DNA of 64,000 bases from Daejeonella oryzae DSM 19973 (GTDB lineage: Bacteria; Bacteroidota; Bacteroidia; Sphingobacteriales; Sphingobacteriaceae): assembly GCF_000422945.1 (NCBI RefSeq), contig NZ_AUHA01000006.1:1-64000 (forward strand). Direction: 5' to 3'. The notes beneath the pieces are model-generated. The model was not told where the DNA came from and ran no database searches. It worked only from the letters and a program-made list of their open reading frames with translations. The position numbers and the translations under genes were made by a program. Positions 55,102 through 63,502 of the stretch are shown piece after piece (the first letter of the stretch is position 1; the number at the start of each line of letters is the position of its first letter).

Positions 55102-56814
55102 TTATTCTTTTGTATTTAATTTACTCTTATGATAACCGTAAGAAAAATAAATTATTAAGCCTAATGCAAGCCATATAAGAAAACGAAGCCAATTGGTGTA
55201 ACCCAATTCAGTCATCAGATATAAACAGCTTAGTAAACCTAATACAGGGATCAAAGACAGGTTTTTCCGGAATGATAATACGGCCATAATTCCTGCAGCA
55301 ATGATAAACAGGAAGTACGGAAGCTTATCCTTGTAATTGTGCCAGTCGCCCTGGTAATCCATAAGAGATAAAATCGGGTTCCAGAAAAATACCAGTCCGG
55401 TTATAAATAAAGCCGGAATGATGAATTTTGAATTTACATACGGAATGCGGAATCTCTTTTTGTTAGATTCATCAATATTTTCCTTGGGGAGCAGAAGCAC
55501 ACCGCCGCAAACCAGTACAAATGCAAATAATGTTCCGATACTGGTTAAATCTGTAACTTCAGTCAGGTTCATAAATAAAGCCGGAATAGCTACAACAAAA
55601 CCGGTAACAATAGTTGCAAAACCCGGAGTTTTGTATTTTGGATGGATGCTGGAAAATCTTTTTGGAAGTAATCCGTCGCGACTCATGCTCATCCAAATAC
55701 GGGGCTGACCCATTTGAAAAATCAATAAAACACTCGCGGTAGCAATTACTGCACTAATAGAAATTACGTAACTGATGCCGTTTAAACCAATTCTCTTAAA
55801 AACAAATGCCAGTGGATCTTCAACCTGAAGTTCGGTGTAATTAACCATGCCGGTTAATACCAATGCAATTAAAATATACAAAACGGTACATATTATCAGC
55901 GAATAGATCATTCCTTTAGGTAAATCTCTCCTTGGATTTTCGCACTCTTCTGCAGTTGTAGAAATTGCATCAAAACCAATGTAGGCAAAGAAAACTCCCG
56001 AAACACCTTTCATCATTCCCGAAAATCCGTTCGGTAAAAATGGATCCCAGTTTGCCGGATTTACATAGAAAAAGCCGATAGCAATAACCCCGATAACAAC
56101 GGCAACTTTTAAAATTACCATCGCATTGGTTGCCTTTTTGGTTTCTTTAATTCCGATAAAAACTAACCAGGTAATCAGAAAAACGATTCCCAAAGCAGGG
56201 ATATCAGCAATTAATTTAAAATTACCCGAACCTGGCGCAGTTGCCCATGCCTGAGCAGCGTAAGATAATTTAGCTGTTGCTGCTGTGCCGCCTGCACCTC
56301 CCAATGCGCTTAACTCTTCGTGAGCTCGTAAGGCTGTCAGGTAATCCATGGTTAAATATGCGGGTATATGAATATTAAAACCTTCGAGAAGGTTTGTGAA
56401 ATATTCACTCCATGAAATAGCTACCGCGATGTTACCAATAGCATATTCCATCAGTAAATCCCAGCCTATAATCCATGCGATAAGTTCTCCGAAAGAAGCA
56501 TAAGCGTAAGTATACGCACTTCCTGATACGGGAATTCTGGAAGCAAATTCTGCATAACACAAAGCCGAGAATCCGCAGGTAACTGCTGTAATTACAAATA
56601 AAATACTAACCCCGGGTCCGCCCTGAAATGACGCATTGCCAATGGTTGAAAAGATACCTGCGCCAATTACGGCTGCAATTCCCATTAATGTTAGATCTTT
56701 TACTTTAAGAACCCGGTTAAGACCTGCAGATTCATGTTCTGCATCCGAAAATCCCGCCTTACGATCTCGCATAATCAGATCGATTGACTTTTTGCGGAAG
56801 AAGTTATTCGACAT
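55102..56814 (-). CDS. APC family amino acid permease
   Basis: A 570-residue membrane transporter with about 12-14 transmembrane segments. Typical APC signatures are GIAAVIGAGIFSTIGNASFQGGPGVS in segment 1 and a long stretch after FFAYIGFDAISTTAEECENPRRDLPKG in segment 6 that also marks the cationic amino acid transporter group. The N-terminal 45 residues before the first segment are cytoplasmic. Substrate is likely an amino acid; which one is not visible. Its start region shares the divergent promoter area with the PAP2 gene. Confidence 0.92.
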   Translation of the reverse strand: MSNNFFRKKSIDLIMRDRKAGFSDAEHESAGLNRVLKVKDLTLMGIAAVIGAGIFSTIGNASFQGGPGVSILFVITAVTCGFSALCYAEFASRIPVSGSAYTYAYASFGELIAWIIGWDLLMEYAIGNIAVAISWSEYFTNLLEGFNIHIPAYLTMDYLTALRAHEELSALGGAGGTAATAKLSYAAQAWATAPGSGNFKLIADIPALGIVFLITWLVFIGIKETKKATNAMVILKVAVVIGVIAIGFFYVNPANWDPFLPNGFSGMMKGVSGVFFAYIGFDAISTTAEECENPRRDLPKGMIYSLIICTVLYILIALVLTGMVNYTELQVEDPLAFVFKRIGLNGISYVISISAVIATASVLLIFQMGQPRIWMSMSRDGLLPKRFSSIHPKYKTPGFATIVTGFVVAIPALFMNLTEVTDLTSIGTLFAFVLVCGGVLLLPKENIDESNKKRFRIPYVNSKFIIPALFITGLVFFWNPILSLMDYQGDWHNYKDKLPYFLFIIAAGIMAVLSFRKNLSLIPVLGLLSCLYLMTELGYTNWLRFLIWLALGLIIYFSYGYHKSKLNTKE

Positions 56815-56844
56815 AGTTATTTACTTATATAAGGTTTTTTCTTC

Positions 56845-56852
56845 CAAACATA
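56845..56852 (-). promoter_or_regulatory. Predicted -7 element for the APC permease
   Basis: On the minus strand TATGTTTG fits TAnnTTTG, 30 bp before the permease ATG. It is only 9 bp from the opposing -7 element of the PAP2 gene. Confidence 0.45.
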
Positions 56853-56861
56853 AAAAATAAT

Positions 56862-56869
56862 TAGTTTTG
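56862..56869 (+). promoter_or_regulatory. Predicted -7 element for the PAP2 gene
   Basis: TAGTTTTG matches TAnnTTTG, 21 bp before ATG at 56891. A TTG inside this element looks like a start codon in the same frame but would be promoter, not coding, sequence. Confidence 0.5.
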
Positions 56870-56890
56870 AAATCACTTTCTTCTGAAATA

Positions 56891-57589
56891 ATGCCCAAAA
56901 GCTTCCTTTCTATTTTAAAACGCTATCCGGTTTTTTTGATCAGTTATCTGATATTTCTAGTTATAGCTCTTACCATACAGCTGAGCATTCCCAAAACGGA
57001 TTTCTTTTTATGGACGAATAGGCACCACACTAGTTTTATGGATGAGTTTTTTAAATTGAATACTTATCTGGGGGATGGCCTGACCATAATAATCATCGGG
57101 CTGGGACTGATGTTTGTGAAAATCAGATACGGTGTGTTAACCCTGATGGCTTACGCTTATACATCCGTATTTGTTCAGGTTTTAAAACGGGTGTTTCATT
57201 CGCCTCGTCCTGTAAAATTTTTCGAAGGAATACAGGAAATTCGTTCAATAGAAGGATATCCTTTACATCAGTGGAATAGTTTTCCTTCGGGTCATAGTGT
57301 TTCTGCTTTTACTCTGGCAGTTATATTAACTTACCTCTTGCCTTATAAAAATAAACACTGGATTTTATTGCCTGTCGCTATTATTACTTCTTTTTCAAGA
57401 GTGTATTTAGCCCAGCATTTTTTTGAAGATATTGTGGCAGGATCGGTCCTGGGCGTAATACTTACCTTTCAATTAATCTGGTGGTTAGAAAACAGCAACT
57501 GGTACAATTCAGCAAAACTGGATGGGAAACTTGATTACAGATTAAAACGGATCACTTCATCATTTTCTTCTGCGGAGACTGAAAAATAG
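56891..57589 (+). CDS. PAP2 family phosphatase
   Basis: A 232-residue inner-membrane acid phosphatase acting on lipid phosphates such as undecaprenyl pyrophosphate or phosphatidate. Six hydrophobic segments are apparent. The three PAP2 motifs are KRVFHSPRP, then FPSGHSVSAFTLA, then SFSRVYLAQHFFEDIVAGS. ATG at 56891 is preferred over an upstream TTG that falls in the -7 promoter element. Its last 30 bp overlap the end of a convergent gene. Confidence 0.92.
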   Translation: MPKSFLSILKRYPVFLISYLIFLVIALTIQLSIPKTDFFLWTNRHHTSFMDEFFKLNTYLGDGLTIIIIGLGLMFVKIRYGVLTLMAYAYTSVFVQVLKRVFHSPRPVKFFEGIQEIRSIEGYPLHQWNSFPSGHSVSAFTLAVILTYLLPYKNKHWILLPVAIITSFSRVYLAQHFFEDIVAGSVLGVILTFQLIWWLENSNWYNSAKLDGKLDYRLKRITSSFSSAETEK

Positions 57590-58201
57590 AATAATTCCCA
57601 GTATGACCAGCACAATAGCTCCGATCAGATAATAATTGGGTTGCGAACCCGGGATGTTATCTGCTGTAAACTGGTCGCTTCTATCCAAATCTTCCTTTAC
57701 AGAAATAGAATTGAAAAACTTATTGCATTCTTCTGCGGCGTAATCCTTATGGATTTCCTGGAAAAGAAATTCAAAGGTATAAGTAGCATTATTTGCATGT
57801 AAAATTCTGAATTTTCGAAGTTGCTTTCCACTTCCCGAATCAACAGCAAGTGTAAAATCTTTCACTTTTAAATTGCCCAGTAAAGTATCCTTTTCATCGG
57901 TTATTATCGCGTCTGAGCTGGATGACTTAACCCGCTCCAGGTAGCTGGTGTAAAATTGATTAAGGTGTTTATCTTTTTCAATGTCAGGGGTTACTTTTGC
58001 ATCATCAGGAGCCTTGAAAATTAAGATGGTACCAAAGGGAGTTTGCGCCGAAAAATTGTTTTCATCTGCAGTTTTGGTTTTTATAAATCCTTTAGGAAGT
58101 TTGAAGGATACCGCCGAATCAATATTAACCGTTTTCCATTCCTGAGAAAATAGAGGAAAGCTCAAAAAGCTGATCATTAACAAAAAAAGTAGTTTTTTCA
58201 T
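57560..58201 (-). CDS. Membrane-anchored periplasmic protein of unknown function
   Basis: A 213-residue protein with a signal peptide (MKKLLFLLMISFLSFPLFSQ), a periplasmic domain (about 20-180) and a C-terminal transmembrane segment (NYYLIGAIVLVILGIILFF) followed by a basic SLRRRK end. The periplasmic region has a beta strand pattern (AVSFKLPKGFI, TPFGTILIFKAP) and a Lys/Asp-rich middle, without a recognised domain. The C-terminal anchor faces the cytoplasm with its RRRK end. It overlaps PAP2 by 30 bp at the 3' end. No function can be assigned. Confidence 0.75.
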   Translation of the reverse strand: MKKLLFLLMISFLSFPLFSQEWKTVNIDSAVSFKLPKGFIKTKTADENNFSAQTPFGTILIFKAPDDAKVTPDIEKDKHLNQFYTSYLERVKSSSSDAIITDEKDTLLGNLKVKDFTLAVDSGSGKQLRKFRILHANNATYTFEFLFQEIHKDYAAEECNKFFNSISVKEDLDRSDQFTADNIPGSQPNYYLIGAIVLVILGIILFFSLRRRK

Positions 58202-58348
58202 ACGAGTATTTTTTAAGTAGTGTGGCTTTTCAAAGAACCAGAATGCTTAGTTATGAGAGTAAGTAAATTTCGGCTTGAAAGTTTTAAGCCGGGATTATTT
58301 CTTAAAGAAAATAAACCAAACGGACTTCGCAAATTTTTATCCCTAACC

Positions 58349-58386
58349 AAAAAAAGTCTTTAGAATATACTCTAAAGACTTTTTTA
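58349..58386. terminator. Terminator after the M3 peptidase gene
   Basis: AAAGTCTTTAGA (58353-58364) and TCTAAAGACTTT (58371-58382) form a perfect 12-bp stem with a 6-nt loop and A/T runs on both sides; it can work on both strands but serves the minus-strand M3 gene, which stops 16 bp earlier. Confidence 0.85.
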
Positions 58387-58401
58387 TTTTGAATTTGTTT
58401 T

Positions 58402-60117
58402 TTATTCCAGTTTCTCTAATTCAGTTTTTACAAAATCTGCCAGTTCTTTAACATAAGGTGCACTGAAGTTAAATTCAATACCTGCAGTTTCATATATTTC
58501 TTTGATTGTTTTAGTATATCCGAGCCTAAGCGCATCCAGATATTGATTTAAAGCCTTCTCCGGATTTTCTTTGTAATTTTTCCAAACGGCAATGGCTCCT
58601 AATTGGGCAATTCCATACTCAATGTAATAGAAAGGCACTTCGAAAATATGTAATTGTTTTTGCCACAGATTTCCTAATGCATCATCAAGGCCTTTCCAAT
58701 CGGCAAAATTATTTCCAAAAGGTTCGAATATTTTTTTCCATGCTTCCGTTCTTTCTGCGGCAGTATGCTCCGGATTGGTATAAATCCAGTGTTGAAACTG
58801 ATCAACCACTGCTACCCAGGGAAGTGTTTTAAGAACATCTTTTAACTGGTCCCGTTTGGCTCTTTTTAAATCTTCTTCGTTATCAAAAAACACATCCCAT
58901 TTATCCATGGAGATTAATTCCATACTCATTGAAGCAAGTTCTGCAACTTCAGAAGGGCAGTGTTTAAAGTCATTTAGTTCCAGTTCTGCGGTTACAAAAG
59001 TGTGAACAGCATGACCGCCTTCATGAACCATAGTTGTTAAATCACGAAAAGAATTGGCTGAGTTCATGAATATAAATGGGGCGCCTGTTTCTGCTAAAGG
59101 ATAGTTATATCCGCCCGGAGCCTTGGATTTTCTGCTTTCTACATCAAATAAGCCATTGGACTTCATGATCTCCAATCGTTCACCAAAATAAGGATGGAGG
59201 TTTTGAAAGCAGGAAATAGATTTGTCAATTAATTCCTGACCACTATTAAAAGGTTTTAAAGCCGGTTTGCCCGAAATGTCTACATCCATATCCCAAGGCT
59301 TTAATGATGGTAAATCAAGTGCAATACGCCTTTTTTCGGCTTGTTTTTCAAGAATCGGCACCATCTCCAGCTCAATGGCCTCGTGGAATTTGTAGCAATC
59401 ATGGGGACTGTAATCAAAGCGTCCCAAAGCCTGAAACATGTAATCTCTGAAATTTTCAAATCCGGCATTTAATGCAACCTGATGACGAAGTTTTAAAAGA
59501 ACCTGAAAAAGTTCATCCAGTTTCTCTTTGTCTTCCAATCTGCGTTTTGTAATTGCCTCCCATGCGTGCTGGCGAACGCTTCTATCTGTATCTTTTAAAA
59601 AAACAGAGGCTTGTTCCAGAGTATATTCTTTATCATTAATAATTACAGACATGGCGCCGGTAATTGCCTGATATTTCTGTTGCTCAATTTGTATCTGGGT
59701 AAATAAAGGAATGTTTTCTTCCCTGAAAAGCTCGAGCGCCTTTTTAATGCTTCGTGTATAAATAAAGAATTTATCCTGGTCTAATTTTTTCAGATATGGA
59801 CTACTGATAAATTTTTTATTTAAATCATTTGTAATGGGCGCAATTTTAGGTTCAATTTCGGTGGCGAAATATTGAAAATCCTCCAAAAGCTTTTCATCAG
59901 CGGTATTGCAGGTCATGCGAATGTATCTCCATCCAAAATCTTCCTCAAGAGCTGCTTCAAGTTCACTTCTGTTTAATAACCACTTTTCCAAATCGTCCGT
60001 TGAATTTATTTCCCTGCTTTTTAGTTCAGAAAAAAGAGGCTCCAGATTTTCCCATTTGGTCTCCAGATTTTGCGGTATATAAGTTCTTGGTTTTTTTAAA
60101 ATGTTTAGATCTTTCAT
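58402..60117 (-). CDS. M3 family oligoendopeptidase
   Basis: A 571-residue zinc metallopeptidase, probably cytoplasmic, that cuts short peptides. The zinc site is HEGGH in TTMVHEGGHAVHTFV, with a downstream Glu in ELASMSMELIS as the third ligand. The overall sequence matches the PepF/M3 oligoendopeptidase group. ATG at 60117 is used; the codon one step upstream is GTG. A perfect palindrome lies 32-48 bp upstream. Confidence 0.92.
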   Translation of the reverse strand: MKDLNILKKPRTYIPQNLETKWENLEPLFSELKSREINSTDDLEKWLLNRSELEAALEEDFGWRYIRMTCNTADEKLLEDFQYFATEIEPKIAPITNDLNKKFISSPYLKKLDQDKFFIYTRSIKKALELFREENIPLFTQIQIEQQKYQAITGAMSVIINDKEYTLEQASVFLKDTDRSVRQHAWEAITKRRLEDKEKLDELFQVLLKLRHQVALNAGFENFRDYMFQALGRFDYSPHDCYKFHEAIELEMVPILEKQAEKRRIALDLPSLKPWDMDVDISGKPALKPFNSGQELIDKSISCFQNLHPYFGERLEIMKSNGLFDVESRKSKAPGGYNYPLAETGAPFIFMNSANSFRDLTTMVHEGGHAVHTFVTAELELNDFKHCPSEVAELASMSMELISMDKWDVFFDNEEDLKRAKRDQLKDVLKTLPWVAVVDQFQHWIYTNPEHTAAERTEAWKKIFEPFGNNFADWKGLDDALGNLWQKQLHIFEVPFYYIEYGIAQLGAIAVWKNYKENPEKALNQYLDALRLGYTKTIKEIYETAGIEFNFSAPYVKELADFVKTELEKLE

Positions 60118-60148
60118 CACAGTATAGTATATTTTAAGATTGATGATA

Positions 60149-60165
60149 TGACCAGTTACTGGTCA
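60149..60165. promoter_or_regulatory. Perfect 17-bp palindrome upstream of the M3 peptidase gene
   Basis: TGACCAGT-T-ACTGGTCA, two perfect 8-bp arms around one base. The half-site TTGGTCA recurs at 60194-60200. The 1-base centre rules out a simple RNA hairpin, so a dimeric DNA-binding protein, for example TetR type, is the natural reading. No regulator gene is nearby. Confidence 0.5.
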
Positions 60166-60276
60166 ATTGTTTGTTCGGTTGCTGCCGAATTTATTGGTCA
60201 AATATTTATTTTCAAGAGATAGGTGAGCCCGATTTTTTCAGATTGGAAATTTAAATAAAATCAGTCAGAATTTGCT

Positions 60277-61137
60277 TTAGAACTGGTTTCTTAAATAAAT
60301 ATCCAGGAAAAAGAAAGCTGTAAAAACAACCGAAGCAATTCCGTTGGTTGTAAAAAATGCCCGGTCAACTTTGCTTAAATCATTTGGCTTAACTAAATGA
60401 TGCTGGTAAATGAGTAAAGTGATAAAAAATAAAACTCCGGAGATGTAGAACCAGCTAAGCGGAGTATAAAGAAGCGGTAATGCGATAAAAACTACGGCTA
60501 GTAAATGTAAAAAGCCCGATACCTGCAATGCTCTTTTTTTACCCAGCCAGGCAGGAATTGAATTTAAACCCTTTTGTCTGTCAAATTCTTCATCCTGTAA
60601 AGCATAAATGATATCAAAGCCGCTTACCCAGCATAAAACGGCCAGTGAATAAAATATCGGTAGCAGCGCAAACTCTCCGGTTACTACCAGATATGCGCCA
60701 ATTGGAGCAAGAGCCAAACCTAATCCCAGAATTAAATGGCATAAGGGAGTAAATCGCTTGGTATAGCTATATCCTAAAACTACCGCTAAAGCGACAGGTG
60801 AAAGATAAAAGCATAAAGGATTTATAAATAAGGTGGCAATAATAAAAAGTAAACTATTGATCACAGTAAATGTGAGAGCACCTTTAGCCGAAATTTTTCC
60901 GGCAGGGATATCACGTATAACAGTACGAGGATTTTCTGCGTCAATCTCACGGTCTAGATATCGGTTAAATGCCATGGCCGCATTTCTGGCAAACACCATG
61001 CAAAGGATCATCAGCAAAAGCTTTACCCAGTTGAACTGATATTCTGTAGTAGTAATTGCCAGGAAAAAACCGATTAAGGCAAAGGGCATTGCAAAAATTG
61101 TGTGAGCAAACAGTACCAGCGAAAAATATTTTTTCAT
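60277..61137 (-). CDS. UbiA-type polyprenyltransferase (menaquinone pathway)
   Basis: A 286-residue inner-membrane prenyltransferase with about eight hydrophobic segments. The two Asp-rich motifs are NRYLDREIDAENPRT and DIIYALQDEEFDRQKG. This UbiA-like type attaches a polyprenyl chain to an aromatic ring; in Bacteroidota such proteins are thought to act in menaquinone synthesis, including the futalosine route (MqnP). The neighbour ubiE/menG is across engB. The exact aromatic substrate is not visible. Confidence 0.88.
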   Translation of the reverse strand: MKKYFSLVLFAHTIFAMPFALIGFFLAITTTEYQFNWVKLLLMILCMVFARNAAMAFNRYLDREIDAENPRTVIRDIPAGKISAKGALTFTVINSLLFIIATLFINPLCFYLSPVALAVVLGYSYTKRFTPLCHLILGLGLALAPIGAYLVVTGEFALLPIFYSLAVLCWVSGFDIIYALQDEEFDRQKGLNSIPAWLGKKRALQVSGFLHLLAVVFIALPLLYTPLSWFYISGVLFFITLLIYQHHLVKPNDLSKVDRAFFTTNGIASVVFTAFFFLDIYLRNQF

Positions 61138-61197
61138 GCTTTATTCATACCTATTATAGCAACAGCAGTTTAAATTATGAAACCCCGACTGTCGCAA

Positions 61198-61812
61198 TTA
61201 TTTTATATCTAACTTTTCGAACCTTTGATTTATATCATGAATAAAGGAAAGCAATTCATCACGTCCTTCCTGGGTTTCTGCAGAAGTTATGAATTGCTGT
61301 GGAACTTCTTCGAAAATGGGTGTAAGCGCTTTTTTAAATTTAGCCATGTTCTGATCTGACTTTGTTCGGGACTGTTTGTCCGCTTTTGTAAAAACCAGAA
61401 CAAAGGGAATTCCATTCTCCCCAAGCCATGTACAAAACTCAATATCAATTTTTTGAGGTTCTAGTCTGCTGTCTATTAAAGTAAAAACGCATTGCAAATT
61501 TTCACGGTTACGTAAATAATACCGGATGAATTTCTCCCAGTCGTGACGATTGCTGCGGGATGTTTTGGCATAACCGTAACCTGGTAAATCTACCAGCTGC
61601 CAATCTTCATTTATTAAGAAGTGATTAATTAACTGAGTTTTACCTGGCGTTTGAGAGGTTTTAGCTAAACCTTTTTTCTGAACAAGCATGTTGATCAACG
61701 AGGATTTACCCACATTTGAACGGCCAATAAAGGCATACTCGGGTAATACCGGCGGAGGCAACTTATCAGTCCGGGTATTACTTACTTGAAATTCGGCGCT
61801 TTTAATGATCAT
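61198..61812 (-). CDS. engB: Ribosome biogenesis GTPase YihA/YsxC (EngB)
   Basis: A 204-residue TrmE-like GTPase needed for 50S subunit assembly. The G motifs are GRSNVGKS (30-37), the switch-II DLPGYG, and TKADK. It begins with the short extension SAEFQVSNTRTDKLPPPVLPEYAFIG seen in the family. ATG at 61812 lies only 5 bp after a -7 promoter element on the minus strand, so the transcript may be nearly leaderless. The ubiA-like gene follows at 60 bp. Confidence 0.96.
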   Translation of the reverse strand: MIIKSAEFQVSNTRTDKLPPPVLPEYAFIGRSNVGKSSLINMLVQKKGLAKTSQTPGKTQLINHFLINEDWQLVDLPGYGYAKTSRSNRHDWEKFIRYYLRNRENLQCVFTLIDSRLEPQKIDIEFCTWLGENGIPFVLVFTKADKQSRTKSDQNMAKFKKALTPIFEEVPQQFITSAETQEGRDELLSFIHDINQRFEKLDIK

Positions 61813-61817
61813 TTGGG

Positions 61818-61825
61818 CAAAGGTA
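61818..61825 (-). promoter_or_regulatory. Predicted -7 element for engB
   Basis: On the minus strand TACCTTTG matches TAnnTTTG and ends 5 bp before the start codon of engB, so the mRNA would have almost no leader. No clear -33 element. Confidence 0.45.
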
Positions 61826-61961
61826 GAAATTTGTATCGAGTTGACCGTTTGATTGCAGATAAAAGCAAAATGAATACAGAGCTAATAAACATGGGCCCGG
61901 ATAAAAACCATTTTGAAATCATAAAATTACATGAGCGGGTAAACAAACTCAATTGCATGAT

Positions 61962-61969
61962 TATCTTTG
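61962..61969 (+). promoter_or_regulatory. Predicted -7 element for ubiE/menG
   Basis: TATCTTTG matches TAnnTTTG and ends 7 bp before ATG at 61977. It supports that ATG over an upstream in-frame ATG at 61953, which lies before the promoter. The mRNA would be nearly leaderless. Confidence 0.5.
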
Positions 61970-61976
61970 CAGGCAT

Positions 61977-62708
61977 ATGTCGAAATCAGTAACGCCTTAC
62001 AATGATTCAAATGCTACCAAGAAGGAGCAGGTAGCAACAATGTTCAATAATATATCGGGTACATATGATTTTCTAAATCATTTTATGTCATTGGGCATTG
62101 ACGTAATCTGGAGAAAAAAGGCAATTTCAGAATTAATGGATAGTAAACCTCAGTATATATTGGATGTGGCTACCGGTACAGGTGATTTCGCTTTTGAAGC
62201 CATAAAAATATTAAAGCCCAAAAAAGTTATTGGAGTGGATATTTCCAGCGGAATGCTGGCAGTAGCCGATGAAAAAATCATTAAGAGAAATTTGCAGGAT
62301 ACCTTTGAAGTTCGGCTTGGAGATTCAGAAAAATTAATATTTGAAGCAGATACTTTTGATGCACTAATTGTAGCTTACGGAGTAAGAAATTTTGAAAACC
62401 TTGATCAGGGATTATCTGATATGTTAAGGGTGTTAAAACCCGGGGGCAAAGCCGTAATACTTGAATTTTCGAAACCAAAAGTTTTTCCGGTTAAGCAAGG
62501 CTATAATTTTTATTTTAAATATATTACTCCAACCATAGGTAAGCTTTTTTCAAAAGATGCGAGCGCTTACAGTTATTTGCCCGAGTCGGTTGCAGCTTTT
62601 CCGGATGGTGATGAATTTACAAGCCGGATGGAGAACGCAGGTTTTAGAAATACCAAATGCAGGCCATTAGCGTTTGGGATTTGTTCAATTTATACCGGCC
62701 TTAAATGA
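61977..62708 (+). CDS. ubiE: Demethylmenaquinone methyltransferase UbiE/MenG
   Basis: A 243-residue SAM-dependent methyltransferase for the last step of menaquinone synthesis. The SAM site is DVATGTGDFAFEAI; NNISGTYDFLNHFMSLGID and YGVRNFENLDQGLSDMLRVLKPGG are UbiE signatures. ATG at 61977 is chosen because a -7 element ends just upstream. Its stop overlaps the porT start by 4 bases (ATGA). The common pairing with porT in Bacteroidota agrees with this layout. Confidence 0.95.
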   Translation: MSKSVTPYNDSNATKKEQVATMFNNISGTYDFLNHFMSLGIDVIWRKKAISELMDSKPQYILDVATGTGDFAFEAIKILKPKKVIGVDISSGMLAVADEKIIKRNLQDTFEVRLGDSEKLIFEADTFDALIVAYGVRNFENLDQGLSDMLRVLKPGGKAVILEFSKPKVFPVKQGYNFYFKYITPTIGKLFSKDASAYSYLPESVAAFPDGDEFTSRMENAGFRNTKCRPLAFGICSIYTGLK

Positions 62709-63439
62709 TAATACGATTCTATCTCACTATTCTGATCAGCATTATTTCGGGTGTAACCGTGTTTGGGCAAAACAGCTGGGGAGGCGGGGTAGATGATGAT
62801 CCTTTTCATTTTGGTTTCACCTTTCAATATATATCATCTGAATATAAAATCGTCAAAAAACCGGATTGGCGAGCTCCTTTTATCGATCCAGAAGACGGAA
62901 GTCAGGTAAAACCCGATTTGTACAGCATCAGTTCTCCAACCTCTCCGGGCTTTGGTTTGGGCTTTGTGAGCAATTACCGTATGGGTAAAAACGCTGATCT
63001 TCGATTTACGCCGGCCCTGATTTTCTCTGATCGCTTTATAGATTACAGATATGAGGATCCTGAGGAATTTAAACAGCAACGGATTCAGTCTACTCTGGTA
63101 GATTTTCCTCTGGGGATAAAAATAAAATCAGACCGCCGCAAAAATTTCAGAGCATACTGGATTGGAGGAGCAAAGTACTCCATTGATATTGTCTCTAAGA
63201 AAAAGACAAACGACGAGGATAATATTCTGAGTGAAAAGTTTGTAAAAAATACCCGGAATATTTTGTGGTATGAAACGGGGATAGGTTTTGATCTGTATTT
63301 TGAGTTTTTTAAATTGTCGCCGGAGATTAAGCTTTCCAATTCATTTAAAAGTGTGCTTCGCCCCGAAGAACATCCATACTCAGCCCCGCTGGATAAACTT
63401 TTTCTTAGAAACTTTCAATTCAGTTTGTACTTCGAATAA
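62705..63439 (+). CDS. porT: PorT family type IX secretion protein
   Basis: A 244-residue outer-membrane beta-barrel protein with a signal peptide ending SGVTVFGQ. Regular strands continue to a final aromatic-ended strand (NFQFSLYFE), and the segment FHFGFTFQYISSEYKIVKKPDW matches PorT, a component needed for T9SS function. It starts inside the ubiE stop codon, an arrangement seen in other Bacteroidota. It is followed by an SDR gene on the same strand. Confidence 0.9.
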   Translation: MIIRFYLTILISIISGVTVFGQNSWGGGVDDDPFHFGFTFQYISSEYKIVKKPDWRAPFIDPEDGSQVKPDLYSISSPTSPGFGLGFVSNYRMGKNADLRFTPALIFSDRFIDYRYEDPEEFKQQRIQSTLVDFPLGIKIKSDRRKNFRAYWIGGAKYSIDIVSKKKTNDEDNILSEKFVKNTRNILWYETGIGFDLYFEFFKLSPEIKLSNSFKSVLRPEEHPYSAPLDKLFLRNFQFSLYFE

Positions 63440-63502
63440 TAAATTTCAAAGCGCTGTTAAACCTACACAGGTTTTAGTAATTTCGGCTTCACTTTATTGA
63501 AT

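Noticed and set aside
56867-56890. TTG start for the PAP2 gene
   Set aside because: The TTG is inside a TAnnTTTG promoter element; ATG at 56891 is a better start.
61873-61992. A 40-codon open frame on the plus strand (starting MNTELINMGP) before and into ubiE
   Set aside because: It overlaps the ubiE start and promoter and has no recognisable family; it could be a leader peptide but there is no support beyond the open frame.
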